From: CAZSTA01 sp964609495 [NCBI: uncultured bacterium]
GTDB taxonomy: Bacteria > CAZSTA01
DNA: 49,187 bases
Assembly: GCA_964609495.1 (NCBI GenBank)
Contig: CAZSTA010000003.1
Coordinates: 1,557 to 50,743 of the forward strand
Reading direction: 5' to 3'
Position 1 is the first letter of the stretch; every line of letters starts with the position of its first letter. The translations under genes and the position numbers were made by a program. This document shows, piece by piece, positions 1-9,278 of this stretch. The notes under the pieces are model-generated. The model was not told where the DNA came from and made no database searches. It saw nothing but the letters and a program-made list of their open reading frames with translations.

Positions 1-852
1 AGAATCGATTTTAGGGATGTAGATATCCCCAAAACGTAGAGATAGAGCCTCTCCATAGGAGGTATAATTTAGTCCATCAACTATCCCTTTATCGTATATC
101 TTTACCTTTTCCGTTGGCTCCATATCATCAAAGACAGCCATCTTACGACTTCCCACCACAGTCAGTTTTCTGATCTTGTGAGGATCTAACCAACTCACCT
201 GGATATGAGCCATCTTATTATCGGGAAAGTACAGATCTAAAAAGGCGATATCCTCTATTCCGTCCTGAATGTAGCTTGCTCCCCTCGCAGTTACAAAGGA
301 TGGGTTTGGTCTATCTAAAAGATATAGGATCATCGATATATCATGAGGGGCAAAACTCCAAAGGGCATTTTCATCCCTCCGCACTCTTCCCAAATTAAGA
401 CGTTGCGAATAAATATAGTATATATCTCCGAACTCTCCCTGTTCTAGATATCCTTTCAGTTTCTCCACCGCAGGATGATACTCCAAGAGATGCCCAACCA
501 TTAGAATCTTTCCTTCAGTATTAGCTATATCCCTCAATTCCTCTGCTTCGGCTAAACTTAGGGTCATAGGCTTCTCCACAAAGGTATGCTTTCCACTTCT
601 CAGGCAATCCTTAGCTATTTTATAGTGAGTATCAGCAGAGGTAGCAATTACCACGGCCTCTACCTCGCGATCTGTCAGGAAGTTATGGTAATCATCATCA
701 ATTTTAGTATAAGGGTATGATCTCTTCACCTTCTCCAAATTATTCGGCTTCAGATCACAACATCCGTAAAGAAGGGAATCATATAATTGATCTATGTTTC
801 TCACTAAATTAATTCCCCAGTAACCACAACCTATCACCACTGTATTAATCAT
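1..852 (-). CDS. Gfo/Idh/MocA-family oxidoreductase, 3' end off the window
   Basis: The reading frame is open from an ATG at 852 to the window edge, giving 284 residues without a stop. The N-terminus has a Rossmann dinucleotide site (GCGYWG, residues 8-13). EKP at 93-95 is the conserved lysine motif of the Gfo/Idh/MocA family of NAD(P)-dependent sugar oxidoreductases. The rest resembles the family's C-terminal substrate domain, although the extreme C-terminus is missing. It starts 28 nt after the FHA-kinase gene and is probably co-transcribed with it. Relatives next to polysaccharide kinases often modify nucleotide-sugars (WlbA-like), so a role in exopolysaccharide sugar synthesis is an inference. 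The substrate cannot be read from the sequence. Confidence 0.85.
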   Translation of the reverse strand, partial: MINTVVIGCGYWGINLVRNIDQLYDSLLYGCCDLKPNNLEKVKRSYPYTKIDDDYHNFLTDREVEAVVIATSADTHYKIAKDCLRSGKHTFVEKPMTLSLAEAEELRDIANTEGKILMVGHLLEYHPAVEKLKGYLEQGEFGDIYYIYSQRLNLGRVRRDENALWSFAPHDISMILYLLDRPNPSFVTARGASYIQDGIEDIAFLDLYFPDNKMAHIQVSWLDPHKIRKLTVVGSRKMAVFDDMEPTEKVKIYDKGIVDGLNYTSYGEALSLRFGDIYIPKIDS

Positions 853-880
853 AGATTGCTCCTTTTCCCAATTTAGTGGG

Positions 881-2038
881 TTAGCCGGCCTGTTTATCCT
901 CATTACCTTTACTATAATCATCATAGTACTTCTTATAGTAATGATGGTAGTAATAGTAATAATATCCGGAATCCTTATCTGGACTCATCTTATTTATTAT
1001 ATAGCCCAGAACTTTTCCTCCTATATCCTTTATAGATTTTTCCGTATATTTAGCGATATTTATGGGGACTTTTCCCGCATCCAAAACTATTATCACTCCA
1101 TCAACCTCGGTTGCCATAACTGTGGCGTCAGTTACTGACATCATCGGAGGAGAATCGAATATTACAAAATCAAGATTCTTCCTCAGAATCTTGATAAGCT
1201 CTAACATCGACCGAGATCCTAATAGTTCTGAGGGATTAGGAGGGGTGGGACCACTAGGAATTAGATATAAATTCTCGATTTCCGTCTTTCTTATGGTTTT
1301 CTTCCAATCCAGTCCTTCAGTTAAGATATTGGTCAATCCGGGCTCTCTAGCGATGCCGAAAACCTTATCTAAGAATGGTTTCCTCAGGTCACTATCTATA
1401 AGTATAACCCTATTCCCAGCTCTAGCTATAACTATCCCTAGATTAGTAACGACTGTTGATTTACCTGCTCCGGGCCCGGGGCTAGTTACCAGGAAGATGT
1501 TATGAGAGGAACTCGTTTTGGATAAAATCAAGTTAGTTCGGAGGACCCGAAAGGACTCGGCCGCTTGAGAAGTAGGCTGACGATAACTGATCAAGTGGGT
1601 TGTGTTCAAGATACTTATATCAGAGAGGACTGGGGTGCTATAATTCCCCTTCTGAATTAGTAGATCAAATTCGCGATCTCTTAATATCTCGCTATCACTA
1701 GAACTTCCGTCCACTTCCCTATATCTTAATTTTACTGCCTTTCGCCCTAAATAGAGTATATCACCATCTTCAAGCACTCTCTTATCTATCTTATGACCAT
1801 TTAGAAAGGTGCCATTAGCACTTCCTAGATCGTAGAATATAAATTGTCCCTCTTTGGAGACAACCCGCGCATGATGCCGTGATACAGATCTGTTAGAGAT
1901 AGTTATATCGTTATCCTTTCCTCTTCCCAAGGTTATAAGATCTCTATTCAATTCTATCTTTTTTATTTCACCTTCACCCTTTTCCACTATTACCAACTGA
2001 GCTTTACGTCCATTCGAGCTGTTTGCCAATTTTATCAC
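881..2038 (-). CDS. FHA domain fused to a bacterial tyrosine kinase (BY-kinase, CpsD/Wzc type)
   Basis: The protein has 385 residues from a GTG start that overlaps the preceding stop (GTGA). Residues 15-108 form an FHA phosphopeptide-binding domain: LGRG 37-40, SRHH 53-56 and GSANGTFLNG 72-81 are its typical phosphothreonine-binding motifs. Residues 155-350 form a BY-kinase domain with Walker A GPGAGKST (188-195), Walker A' VILIDSD (211-217) and Walker B FVIFDSPP (291-298). The C-terminus is a tyrosine cluster with 11 Tyr between 359 and 375, the usual autophosphorylation tail. No membrane segment is visible, as in CpsD-type cytoplasmic kinases that need a separate activator; no Wzz-like activator lies in this window. 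BY-kinases control polysaccharide export. Fusion to FHA is unusual and suggests the kinase is recruited to a phosphoprotein. Confidence 0.9.
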   Translation of the reverse strand: MIKLANSSNGRKAQLVIVEKGEGEIKKIELNRDLITLGRGKDNDITISNRSVSRHHARVVSKEGQFIFYDLGSANGTFLNGHKIDKRVLEDGDILYLGRKAVKLRYREVDGSSSDSEILRDREFDLLIQKGNYSTPVLSDISILNTTHLISYRQPTSQAAESFRVLRTNLILSKTSSSHNIFLVTSPGPGAGKSTVVTNLGIVIARAGNRVILIDSDLRKPFLDKVFGIAREPGLTNILTEGLDWKKTIRKTEIENLYLIPSGPTPPNPSELLGSRSMLELIKILRKNLDFVIFDSPPMMSVTDATVMATEVDGVIIVLDAGKVPINIAKYTEKSIKDIGGKVLGYIINKMSPDKDSGYYYYYYHHYYKKYYDDYSKGNEDKQAG

Positions 2039-3900
2039 CTCATCATCTTCCGGCCAAAGACTATTATGAACAGAGCCATCATAAAGGCTCCGATGAAAGC
2101 TTCTATAGCCGCGAAGGCTCTAGTTAGGGGAAAGGCAGGGACGATGTCACCATAACCGACTGTGGTAAACGTCACTATGCTGAAGTAGATACATTGGGCG
2201 AAAATCCTCAAATATTTCCCGAGGCTCAAGGAGGGATCGAATTGTAGCAACATATCTCCAGATTTCAATCCAGAGAAGAAGTAGAGGATCGAGCATATAA
2301 ATACTAAGAGCAAGGAGGAAAGAATAACTTTCCAGGGCTTTTCTCCATAACCACAGAGGAGATCTACCAGAGAATACCAAAGACCGATTGAAGACCATTC
2401 TCTAGCTTGCTTCCTCTTCATCGTCATCTCTCGGTAAAAGAACTCCCCTCCCTCTGAATACATTCCGGCATTGCCATAATTTTCCTTTATCTCCCGGTAA
2501 ACTCTTTCTGCATCTATATATGCTCCATCCTTCTCCTCTCCTACTATATATTTATCTCCCCAATTCACACTTTCTAGATCAGCTCTCTCTAAATTGGCGT
2601 CCCTTAGATAAGCCTCACATAAATTGGCAGACTTAAGGTTTGCCTCATATAGATCGGCTTCCTCTAAATGAGCCCCTGCTAGATCAGCTCTCGTTAACTG
2701 AGCCCCTCGAAGATCTGCTTCGGCTAGTATAGTAGATTTAAGTTGAGCTTCATTTAATATTGCCTCGGTTAAGGTAGCTCTTCTCAGTTGAGCCTCATCC
2801 AAAATTGCCTTGCTTAATACAGTTTCTCTAAGGAGTGCCTCGTTTAATTGAGCTTTCGTCAAATCAGCGGATTCAAGTCGAGCTTTATCTAGGATAGCAC
2901 CAACTAGATTCGCTTCTTGTAGCTGAGCCGAAGCTAGAAGTGCTTCTTTTAAGTTCGCCTTCTGAAGATGGGCTCGGCTCAGAAGAGCCGAGGTGAAATC
3001 GGCTCTTTCTATCTGAGCATCAGTAAGGTAAGCACCGGTAAGAGTGGCTTCACTAAAATTGGCTCTCTGGAGTTTCGCCTCTTCCAGGTGGGCAGATGTT
3101 AGATCGGCTTTAGTTAGGTTAGCCCCTCCTAGACGAGCTCCTAACAGAGTAGCTTCTTTAAAGCTCGCCTCGGTCAAATTAGCTCCTCTAAGGTCTGCCT
3201 CGGCTAAAGTGGCATAGGTGAAGTTAGCTCCCTCAAAGCGAGTGCCAGCTAGGAAAGCCCCGGTAAGAGTTGCTCCAGTTAAATCTACCGCTCTCAGGAT
3301 CGCTCCCGTAAGGATCGCTCCTTGCAATTGGGCTCCCCTAAGGTCCGCCTCTACAAAAGATGCTCGCTCCAGATGAGCGCCTTCGAGGGAAGCTCTAGTC
3401 AGAGAAGCCCCCTTAAGATAGGCAGACTTTAGAATAGCTTCGGTAAGAATGCTTCCATCTAACCGAGCTTCCTCTAAATTCGCTCCGGTAAGATCTGCTC
3501 CTCTTAGATTAGCCCCTTCGAGATCAGCTCCTCTAAGACTAACTCTCTTCAGATCGACTCCCTCGAGAAGACTGCCCTTGAGATCAGCACCATCTAAGTT
3601 AGCTTTGCTTAATTCGCATCCCTTTAGTATAGCCTCCCCTAAGTTCGCTTTCTGAAGATGAGCATCTTTGAGATCTAGTCCCTGTAAATCCATACCTTTT
3701 AGGAAAGCTCTCTCTAAACTCTTATTCTCCCTAACTCTCCCCTCCACCAATCTTTTTATTATCTCTCCTATCCTCTTCTCCGTCTTATCCATCTCGGGAT
3801 CATGGAGAATACACCAACCAGAAGCTCTAGGAGGTATATCGCAATGTTCTCCCTTATGTTCACCCCAATATTCCCACTCGTAGTTACAAAGATTCTGCAT
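2035..3900 (-). CDS. Giant pentapeptide-repeat protein with C-terminal potassium-channel pore
   Basis: The protein has 621 residues. The first 36 contain a Cys/His cluster (C5, C20, C30, H33) that may bind zinc. Residues 67-445 are an almost unbroken run of about 75 A(D/N)LXX pentapeptides, expected to form a long right-handed quadrilateral beta-helix. A linker rich in Tyr/Glu (446-501) leads to a two-helix pore: a transmembrane helix near 525-544, a P-loop with selectivity filter TVGYGD (580-585), and a second helix near 594-616. TVGYGD is the signature of K+-selective channels of the Ion_trans_2 type. There is no signal peptide, so the repeat rod should be cytoplasmic. It is translationally coupled (4-nt overlap) to the FHA-tyrosine kinase. 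Ligand and gating signal are unknown. Confidence 0.9.
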   Translation of the reverse strand: MQNLCNYEWEYWGEHKGEHCDIPPRASGWCILHDPEMDKTEKRIGEIIKRLVEGRVRENKSLERAFLKGMDLQGLDLKDAHLQKANLGEAILKGCELSKANLDGADLKGSLLEGVDLKRVSLRGADLEGANLRGADLTGANLEEARLDGSILTEAILKSAYLKGASLTRASLEGAHLERASFVEADLRGAQLQGAILTGAILRAVDLTGATLTGAFLAGTRFEGANFTYATLAEADLRGANLTEASFKEATLLGARLGGANLTKADLTSAHLEEAKLQRANFSEATLTGAYLTDAQIERADFTSALLSRAHLQKANLKEALLASAQLQEANLVGAILDKARLESADLTKAQLNEALLRETVLSKAILDEAQLRRATLTEAILNEAQLKSTILAEADLRGAQLTRADLAGAHLEEADLYEANLKSANLCEAYLRDANLERADLESVNWGDKYIVGEEKDGAYIDAERVYREIKENYGNAGMYSEGGEFFYREMTMKRKQAREWSSIGLWYSLVDLLCGYGEKPWKVILSSLLLVFICSILYFFSGLKSGDMLLQFDPSLSLGKYLRIFAQCIYFSIVTFTTVGYGDIVPAFPLTRAFAAIEAFIGAFMMALFIIVFGRKMMR

Positions 3901-4006
3901 AGCAAGCCTTGCGACTATGATTTAAGTCCATCGGATAATGTGCTTTTAGATATATAGTCGCATAAACACCAGAATTATTTGTATAAAACATCCGAAAGCT
4001 CAACAA

Positions 4007-4034
4007 AAAAGGTGGCTGGATACCAGCCACTTTT
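4007..4034 (-). terminator. Intrinsic terminator after rnc
   Basis: On the minus strand AAAAGTGGCTGG and CAGCCACCTTTT form a stem of about 12 bp (one G-U) with a 3-nt loop, running directly into a T tract. It lies 15 nt past the rnc stop and ends the fab-rnc transcript before the pentapeptide gene. Confidence 0.8.
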
Positions 4035-4048
4035 GAGGTATGTATTCA

Positions 4049-4759
4049 CTAGGGTGTTTTCTTACTTACAACTGAGCAAGCCTCTTTAGCCGCAGCCTGC
4101 TCCGCTTTCTTCTTACTTTTGCCGCTTCCTTTACCCAATACTTTACGGCCAACCTTCACTTGTCCAAAGAAGGTCTTATCGTGATCGGGCCCTTCTGTGC
4201 CTATTATCTCATATTCAGGTAGACGCTTCAAATCCCTCTGGATTAGCTCTTGAAGATAACTTTTATGATCTTGCCATCGCTTATTAGTGAATATATCCTC
4301 GATCTGTTCCTTAAAGAAATCTATGAGGAAATCTCTTGTCTTCTGCCAACCTTGATCTAAAAATATAGCCGCAATTACCGCTTCCAGAGCATCAGCCAGA
4401 TTTGAACTTCTTTCCCTCCCCCCGCTTGTTCCCTCCCCCTCTCCTAAGCGTAGGTATTTCCCCAGCTCCAGCTCTCTGCTTATCTTAGCCAGAGTTGAGC
4501 GTCTGACTACCACCGCCCTTAGTTTAGTCAGATCGCCCTCTAACAGTTCTGGGTAGCGATGATATAGGTATTCGCTGATGATTAAATTCAGTATCGAATC
4601 CCCCAAGAACTCGAGTCGCTCGTTATCTCCTATCTCATCCTCAGCTTCATAGCTAAAGGATCTATGAGTTAGAGCTTTAAGAAGAAGCTCTTCATCCTCG
4701 AAGTTGATTTGTAACTTCTTTTGAAGTTCAATTATGTTCATGTTATCTCTATTACTCAT
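4049..4759 (-). CDS. rnc: Ribonuclease III
   Basis: The protein has 236 residues, the normal length for bacterial RNase III, which cleaves double-stranded RNA during rRNA and mRNA processing. The signature [10 protein letters not shown] is at 46-55, with acidic residues E47, E50 and D54. The second acidic pair D122/E125 lies in the DALE motif, so both Mg2+-binding sets are present. Residues from about 160 to 230 are a dsRNA-binding domain ending in a Lys-rich [19 protein letters not shown] helix. The ATG overlaps the fabF stop by 4 nt (ATGA), indicating translational coupling. It is the last gene of the fab operon and is followed by a strong terminator. The acpP-fabF-rnc order is conserved in many bacteria. 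Confidence 0.97.
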   Translation of the reverse strand: MSNRDNMNIIELQKKLQINFEDEELLLKALTHRSFSYEAEDEIGDNERLEFLGDSILNLIISEYLYHRYPELLEGDLTKLRAVVVRRSTLAKISRELELGKYLRLGEGEGTSGGRERSSNLADALEAVIAAIFLDQGWQKTRDFLIDFFKEQIEDIFTNKRWQDHKSYLQELIQRDLKRLPEYEIIGTEGPDHDKTFFGQVKVGRKVLGKGSGKSKKKAEQAAAKEACSVVSKKTP

Positions 4760-6000
4760 CCTTCATACTTTTTTATAACTAGAGCGGCGTTATGCCCTCC
4801 AAATCCGAAGGAATTGGAAAGCGCCACCTTTATATCGGCTGGACGCGCTTTGTTAGGAACGTAATCCAGATCGCATTCTGGATCCGGATATTCATAGTTT
4901 ATAGTGGGAGGGATCATCTTATTCTCCATAGCTAATATGCAGGTTATTAACTCCGCTACCCCAGCGGCTCCTAAGAGATGTCCAATCATCGACTTCGTAG
5001 AGCTTATCGGTACTTTATAGGCATACTCTCCAAAGGCTCTTTTGATCGCTATCGTTTCAAATTTATCTCCGGGAGGAGTAGCGGTGCCATGAGCATTTAT
5101 ATAATCCACCTCACTAAGAGTTAAGCCAGCTTTAGCTACAGCTATCTGCATTACTCTAACTGCTCCCTCGGCCTCTGGTTCTGGCTTGGTGATGTGGTAG
5201 GCATCTGAGGTCATCCCATAGCCTGCTACTTCGGCATATATCTTAGCGTCTCTCTTTAGGGCATGCTCTAGAGATTCCAATATTACTATCCCTGCTCCTT
5301 CTCCAATGACAAATCCATCTCTCTTGAGATCGAAAGGACGACTAGCTTTCTGTGGTTCATCATTACGAGTAGAGATCGCGCGCATAGCGTTAAAGCCCCC
5401 TACTGCTAAAGGAGTTATGGCCGCCTCTGTTCCTCCAGCAACCATCACCTCTGCTTCATTACGAGCTATTATCTCCGAAGCATCTCCGATGGAGTGACTA
5501 GAGGAAGCACAAGCGGTAACGATCGTGCTGCTAGGACCTTTCAAGCCGAAGGAGATCGAGATCTGTCCCGTAGCCATGTTGGCAATTATCATTGGAATGA
5601 AGAAGGGACTTATCTTATTAGGACCTCTTTCGAGAAGGACCTTGTGTTGTTTCTCTATGGTCTCGATCCCACCTATTCCTGATCCTACTAAAACTCCTAC
5701 CCTCTCGAGATCCTCGTTGTTCAAATCCATTTGAGCATCTTCCAAAGCCATCTTAGTCGCCGCTAGGCCAAACTGAGTGAATCTATCAAGCCTTCGAATT
5801 TCCTTCCTATCTAAGAAATCCTCTGGCACAAAGTCCTTAACTTCGGCGGCAAATTGAACTGGAAAATCGCTAGCATCGAAGTGAGTTATCTTATCCACTC
5901 CAGATTTGCCATTTACCAAGCCTTCCCAAAAGGCAGATTTACCAATTCCCAAAGGTGTTATGGCGCCGATTCCTGTTATCACAACCCGTTTTCTAGTCAT
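4756..6000 (-). CDS. fabF: Beta-ketoacyl-ACP synthase II
   Basis: The protein has 414 residues, full family length. It condenses malonyl-ACP with acyl-ACP in fatty acid elongation. The catalytic triad is visible: C164 in TACASSS, H304 in NAHGTATP and H341 in GHLLGAAG. It starts at an ATG with GAGGG upstream. It is separated from acpP by 154 nt that hold a large dyad (6081-6133), and it overlaps rnc by 4 nt. The segment after the first histidine reads TPPGDKFE where many FabF proteins have TPLNDKxE, a modest variation. Confidence 0.97.
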   Translation of the reverse strand: MTRKRVVITGIGAITPLGIGKSAFWEGLVNGKSGVDKITHFDASDFPVQFAAEVKDFVPEDFLDRKEIRRLDRFTQFGLAATKMALEDAQMDLNNEDLERVGVLVGSGIGGIETIEKQHKVLLERGPNKISPFFIPMIIANMATGQISISFGLKGPSSTIVTACASSSHSIGDASEIIARNEAEVMVAGGTEAAITPLAVGGFNAMRAISTRNDEPQKASRPFDLKRDGFVIGEGAGIVILESLEHALKRDAKIYAEVAGYGMTSDAYHITKPEPEAEGAVRVMQIAVAKAGLTLSEVDYINAHGTATPPGDKFETIAIKRAFGEYAYKVPISSTKSMIGHLLGAAGVAELITCILAMENKMIPPTINYEYPDPECDLDYVPNKARPADIKVALSNSFGFGGHNAALVIKKYEG

Positions 6001-6080
6001 AATTGTCCCTCACTATTAATATACTATAAGCGATTATTGGAGAGCAGATTAGGGGGTATCCAAAGGGATATTAACCCTCA

Positions 6081-6133
6081 GTGGCTAGCGATCTCTAATT
6101 TAGAGCAATTCAACAAAAATTTGCGCTAGCCAC
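6081..6133 (-). other. Long dyad in the acpP-fabF spacer
   Basis: A 10-bp perfect inverted repeat (GTGGCTAGCG at 6081-6090, CGCTAGCCAC at 6124-6133) encloses 33 nt that contain a second small hairpin (CTCTA/TAGAG, 6093-6105). In the minus-strand mRNA this gives a nested stem-loop 21 nt after the acpP stop. No T tract follows, so it is not a classic terminator. It could protect the acpP message, act as an RNase III site, or partly attenuate expression of fabF-rnc. Confidence 0.55.
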
Positions 6134-6154
6134 CGCTCGGATTAATCGCTTTCC

Positions 6155-7196
<1,042 letters not shown>

Positions 7197-7255
7197 TTTG
7201 CCATTCCCTCTTTGGATTGGGTTAATGAACTGGAAATGCTCGATCTCTCCAATTT

Positions 7256-8191
7256 CTACTCTCTATTTTCCAAGCTATGTAGGGTTTTCTCTAACGATCG
7301 TCTATCTTCGACATTAAAGATATTTGCTCTTCGGTCGATCCGTTTTATTAATCCACTTAGTACTCTACTAGGACCAATTTCTATGAAAGTTTCTCCTTTC
7401 TTCACCATCTCGATGACGGAATCTTCCCAGAGGAGAGGACTGATAAGTTGCTTCGATAGAGCCTCTTTTATCTCGGCGCTCGAAGTAAGAGGAGAAGCGT
7501 TAAAGTTAGCAACTACTGGTATTTGAGGCTCTGGGAAATCTATCCTATCCATCTCCTTCTTGAATCTCTCGACAGCGGATTGCATCAAAGGAGAGTGAGA
7601 GGGAACGCTTACGGCTAATTTTACAGCTCGTCTCGCTCCTGCTTCTGAAGCTAATGCTACCGCTTTCTCGATAGCTTTGACCTCTCCAGCTATCACTATC
7701 TGTCCGGGGCAGTTGAAGGCGGCGGGAGATACTATCCCTTCAGAACTCGATTTTCGACAGATATCCTTTACTTGAGGACGGCTCAATCCCAGTATAGCAG
7801 CCATTGCTCCTTTATCAGCAGGAACAGCCTCCTGCATAAATTGCCCTCTGAGGCGAACGAGCTTCAAAGCCGAGGGAAAATCGAGAACTCCAGCGGCTAC
7901 TAACGCAGAATATTCTCCCAAACTGTGGCCCGCTACTAGATCAGCTCTGACTCCTTTTTCCTTTAATACCTCAAGGCAGGCGATACTTGTCGTCAGTAAT
8001 GCTGGCTGAGTGTTAGTGGTCTCATTCAGCTCTTCTTCTGGGCCAATAAAACATAGCTCTGATAAGGAGGAACCTAATACCTCATCAGCTTGAACGAAGA
8101 TCTGTTGAGCGACGAGAAAATTATCAGCGATATCCTTTCCCATTCCCACGTATTGCGAGCCCTGTCCAGGGAAGACAAAAGCTAATGACAA
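7256..8191 (-). CDS. fabD: Malonyl-CoA:ACP transacylase
   Basis: The protein has 311 residues, typical for FabD, which loads malonyl groups onto ACP. The nucleophile S90 lies in GHSLGEYSAL, with R115 (RLRGQFMQ) and the general base H199 (SVPSHSPLM) in the expected places. FPGQGSQ at 7-13 is the N-terminal oxyanion-hole motif. It begins with TTG at 8191 after an AGGAGAAG ribosome-binding site, and no better ATG exists nearby. It follows fabK by 20 nt. Confidence 0.96.
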   Translation of the reverse strand: MSLAFVFPGQGSQYVGMGKDIADNFLVAQQIFVQADEVLGSSLSELCFIGPEEELNETTNTQPALLTTSIACLEVLKEKGVRADLVAGHSLGEYSALVAAGVLDFPSALKLVRLRGQFMQEAVPADKGAMAAILGLSRPQVKDICRKSSSEGIVSPAAFNCPGQIVIAGEVKAIEKAVALASEAGARRAVKLAVSVPSHSPLMQSAVERFKKEMDRIDFPEPQIPVVANFNASPLTSSAEIKEALSKQLISPLLWEDSVIEMVKKGETFIEIGPSRVLSGLIKRIDRRANIFNVEDRRSLEKTLHSLENRE

Positions 8192-8211
8192 TTAACTTCT
8201 CCTTTCAAATT

Positions 8212-9153
8212 TCAGATCAGCTCGGCTAATCTTCTGATCTCCTGCTCTGCCTCGGTCATTATATCATTGATGATCCCCCTTACAGGCTTCACTGTGTTGA
8301 TCAGCCCACATATTTGACCAGCGATAACTGTTCCTCTCTCCATATCACCATCGACTACAGCCGCTCGCAGTCTGCCTATCCCAAAAGCTTCTATCTCCTC
8401 CTTAGAAGCTCCACTCTTCTCCAGAAGAGCGAATTCCCTTGATAGTTTATTTTTCAAGGCTCTGAGAGGGAGTCCTATCGATTCTCCTGTAATTACGGTA
8501 TCTCTTTCGTTAGCCTTCAATACCTTCTTCTTATAATTCTCGTGGATCTTAGTTTCGGTAGCACAGACGAATCTAGTTCCCATCTGGACTCCTTTAGCTC
8601 CCAAAGCCAGGGCGGCTACTAAGCCCCGACCATCAGCTATTCCTCCCGCGGCGATAACTGGGATCTCGACGGCATCCACTACCTGGGGAACTAAAGCCAT
8701 CGTAGTTACCTGACCTATGTGTCCACCTTTCTCCATTCCCTCAGCGATTACAGCATCAACTCCTATTCTCTCTAACCGTCGTGCTAGAGCTACCGCAGCT
8801 ATTACTGGAATAACTTTAATACCCGCTTCCTTCAAACTGGGAACATACTTACCCGGATTACCTGCCCCGGTAGTGATTACTGGTATCCTCTCCTCGATAG
8901 CTATTTGTATTGCATCTTCTACATAAGGGGATAGGAAATAGATATTGACGCCGAAGGGTTTGGTGGTCATCTCCTTGGTTTTCCTTATCTCATTGCGTAT
9001 GAGATCGGGGGTCATATTTCCTAGGCCGAGAATCCCCAATCCTCCAGTTTCGGAGACTGCCGAGGCAAGCTCAGCGGTAGCAACCCAAGCCATTCCCCCT
9101 TGAATTATAGGGTATTCTATATTAAGCAAATCACATATCTCAGTTTTTATCAC
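8212..9153 (-). CDS. fabK: FMN-dependent enoyl-ACP reductase
   Basis: The protein has 313 residues and is similar to FabK/2-nitropropane dioxygenase TIM-barrel flavoproteins. It has PIIQGGMAWV near residues 15-24, the HIGQVTT histidine region, and IAAGGIADGRG with GAKGVQMGTRF, which bind FMN phosphate. It catalyses the last step of each elongation cycle. FabK replaces FabI in many Firmicutes and candidate phyla and is usually insensitive to triclosan. The start is GTG with AAGGAG 8 nt upstream. It is now the first gene of its transcript: a consensus promoter lies 70 nt upstream with a leader hairpin in between. Assignment as FabK rather than a nitronate monooxygenase rests on length and fab context. 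Confidence 0.93.
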   Translation of the reverse strand: MIKTEICDLLNIEYPIIQGGMAWVATAELASAVSETGGLGILGLGNMTPDLIRNEIRKTKEMTTKPFGVNIYFLSPYVEDAIQIAIEERIPVITTGAGNPGKYVPSLKEAGIKVIPVIAAVALARRLERIGVDAVIAEGMEKGGHIGQVTTMALVPQVVDAVEIPVIAAGGIADGRGLVAALALGAKGVQMGTRFVCATETKIHENYKKKVLKANERDTVITGESIGLPLRALKNKLSREFALLEKSGASKEEIEAFGIGRLRAAVVDGDMERGTVIAGQICGLINTVKPVRGIINDIMTEAEQEIRRLAELI

Positions 9154-9172
9154 TGCTCTATCTCCTTCTTAT

Positions 9173-9220
9173 AAAAGTAGCTAAGCGATAGGGTCAAGAT
9201 CAGCCGAGTCACCTAGCTAC
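9173..9220 (-). promoter_or_regulatory. Leader hairpin before fabK, attenuator-like
   Basis: On the minus strand GTAGCTAGGTGA (9220-9209) can pair with TCGCTTAGCTAC (9188-9177) in a 12-bp stem with two G-U pairs and a 20-nt loop, followed by TTTTAT. The predicted start (about 9217-9214) falls inside the 5' arm and leaves about 9 bp of stem. It could be an intrinsic attenuator, or an operator dyad overlapping the transcription start, or a terminator for the methyltransferase genes upstream. Confidence 0.6.
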
Positions 9221-9222
9221 CT

Positions 9223-9251
9223 ATTATATTAGGTTATTTGTTCATTGTCAA
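9223..9251 (-). promoter_or_regulatory. Consensus sigma-70-type promoter for the fabK-rnc operon
   Basis: On the minus strand a perfect -35 TTGACA (9251-9246), a 17-bp spacer and a perfect -10 TATAAT (9228-9223) lie 70 nt before the fabK start. Confidence 0.88.
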
Positions 9252-9278
9252 GACTTTTGGCAGATATAGATGAAAAAA

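Noticed and set aside
3449-3883. Plus-strand frames opposite the pentapeptide array
   Set aside because: Periodic mirror translations of the repeat with no ribosome-binding site or independent signal.
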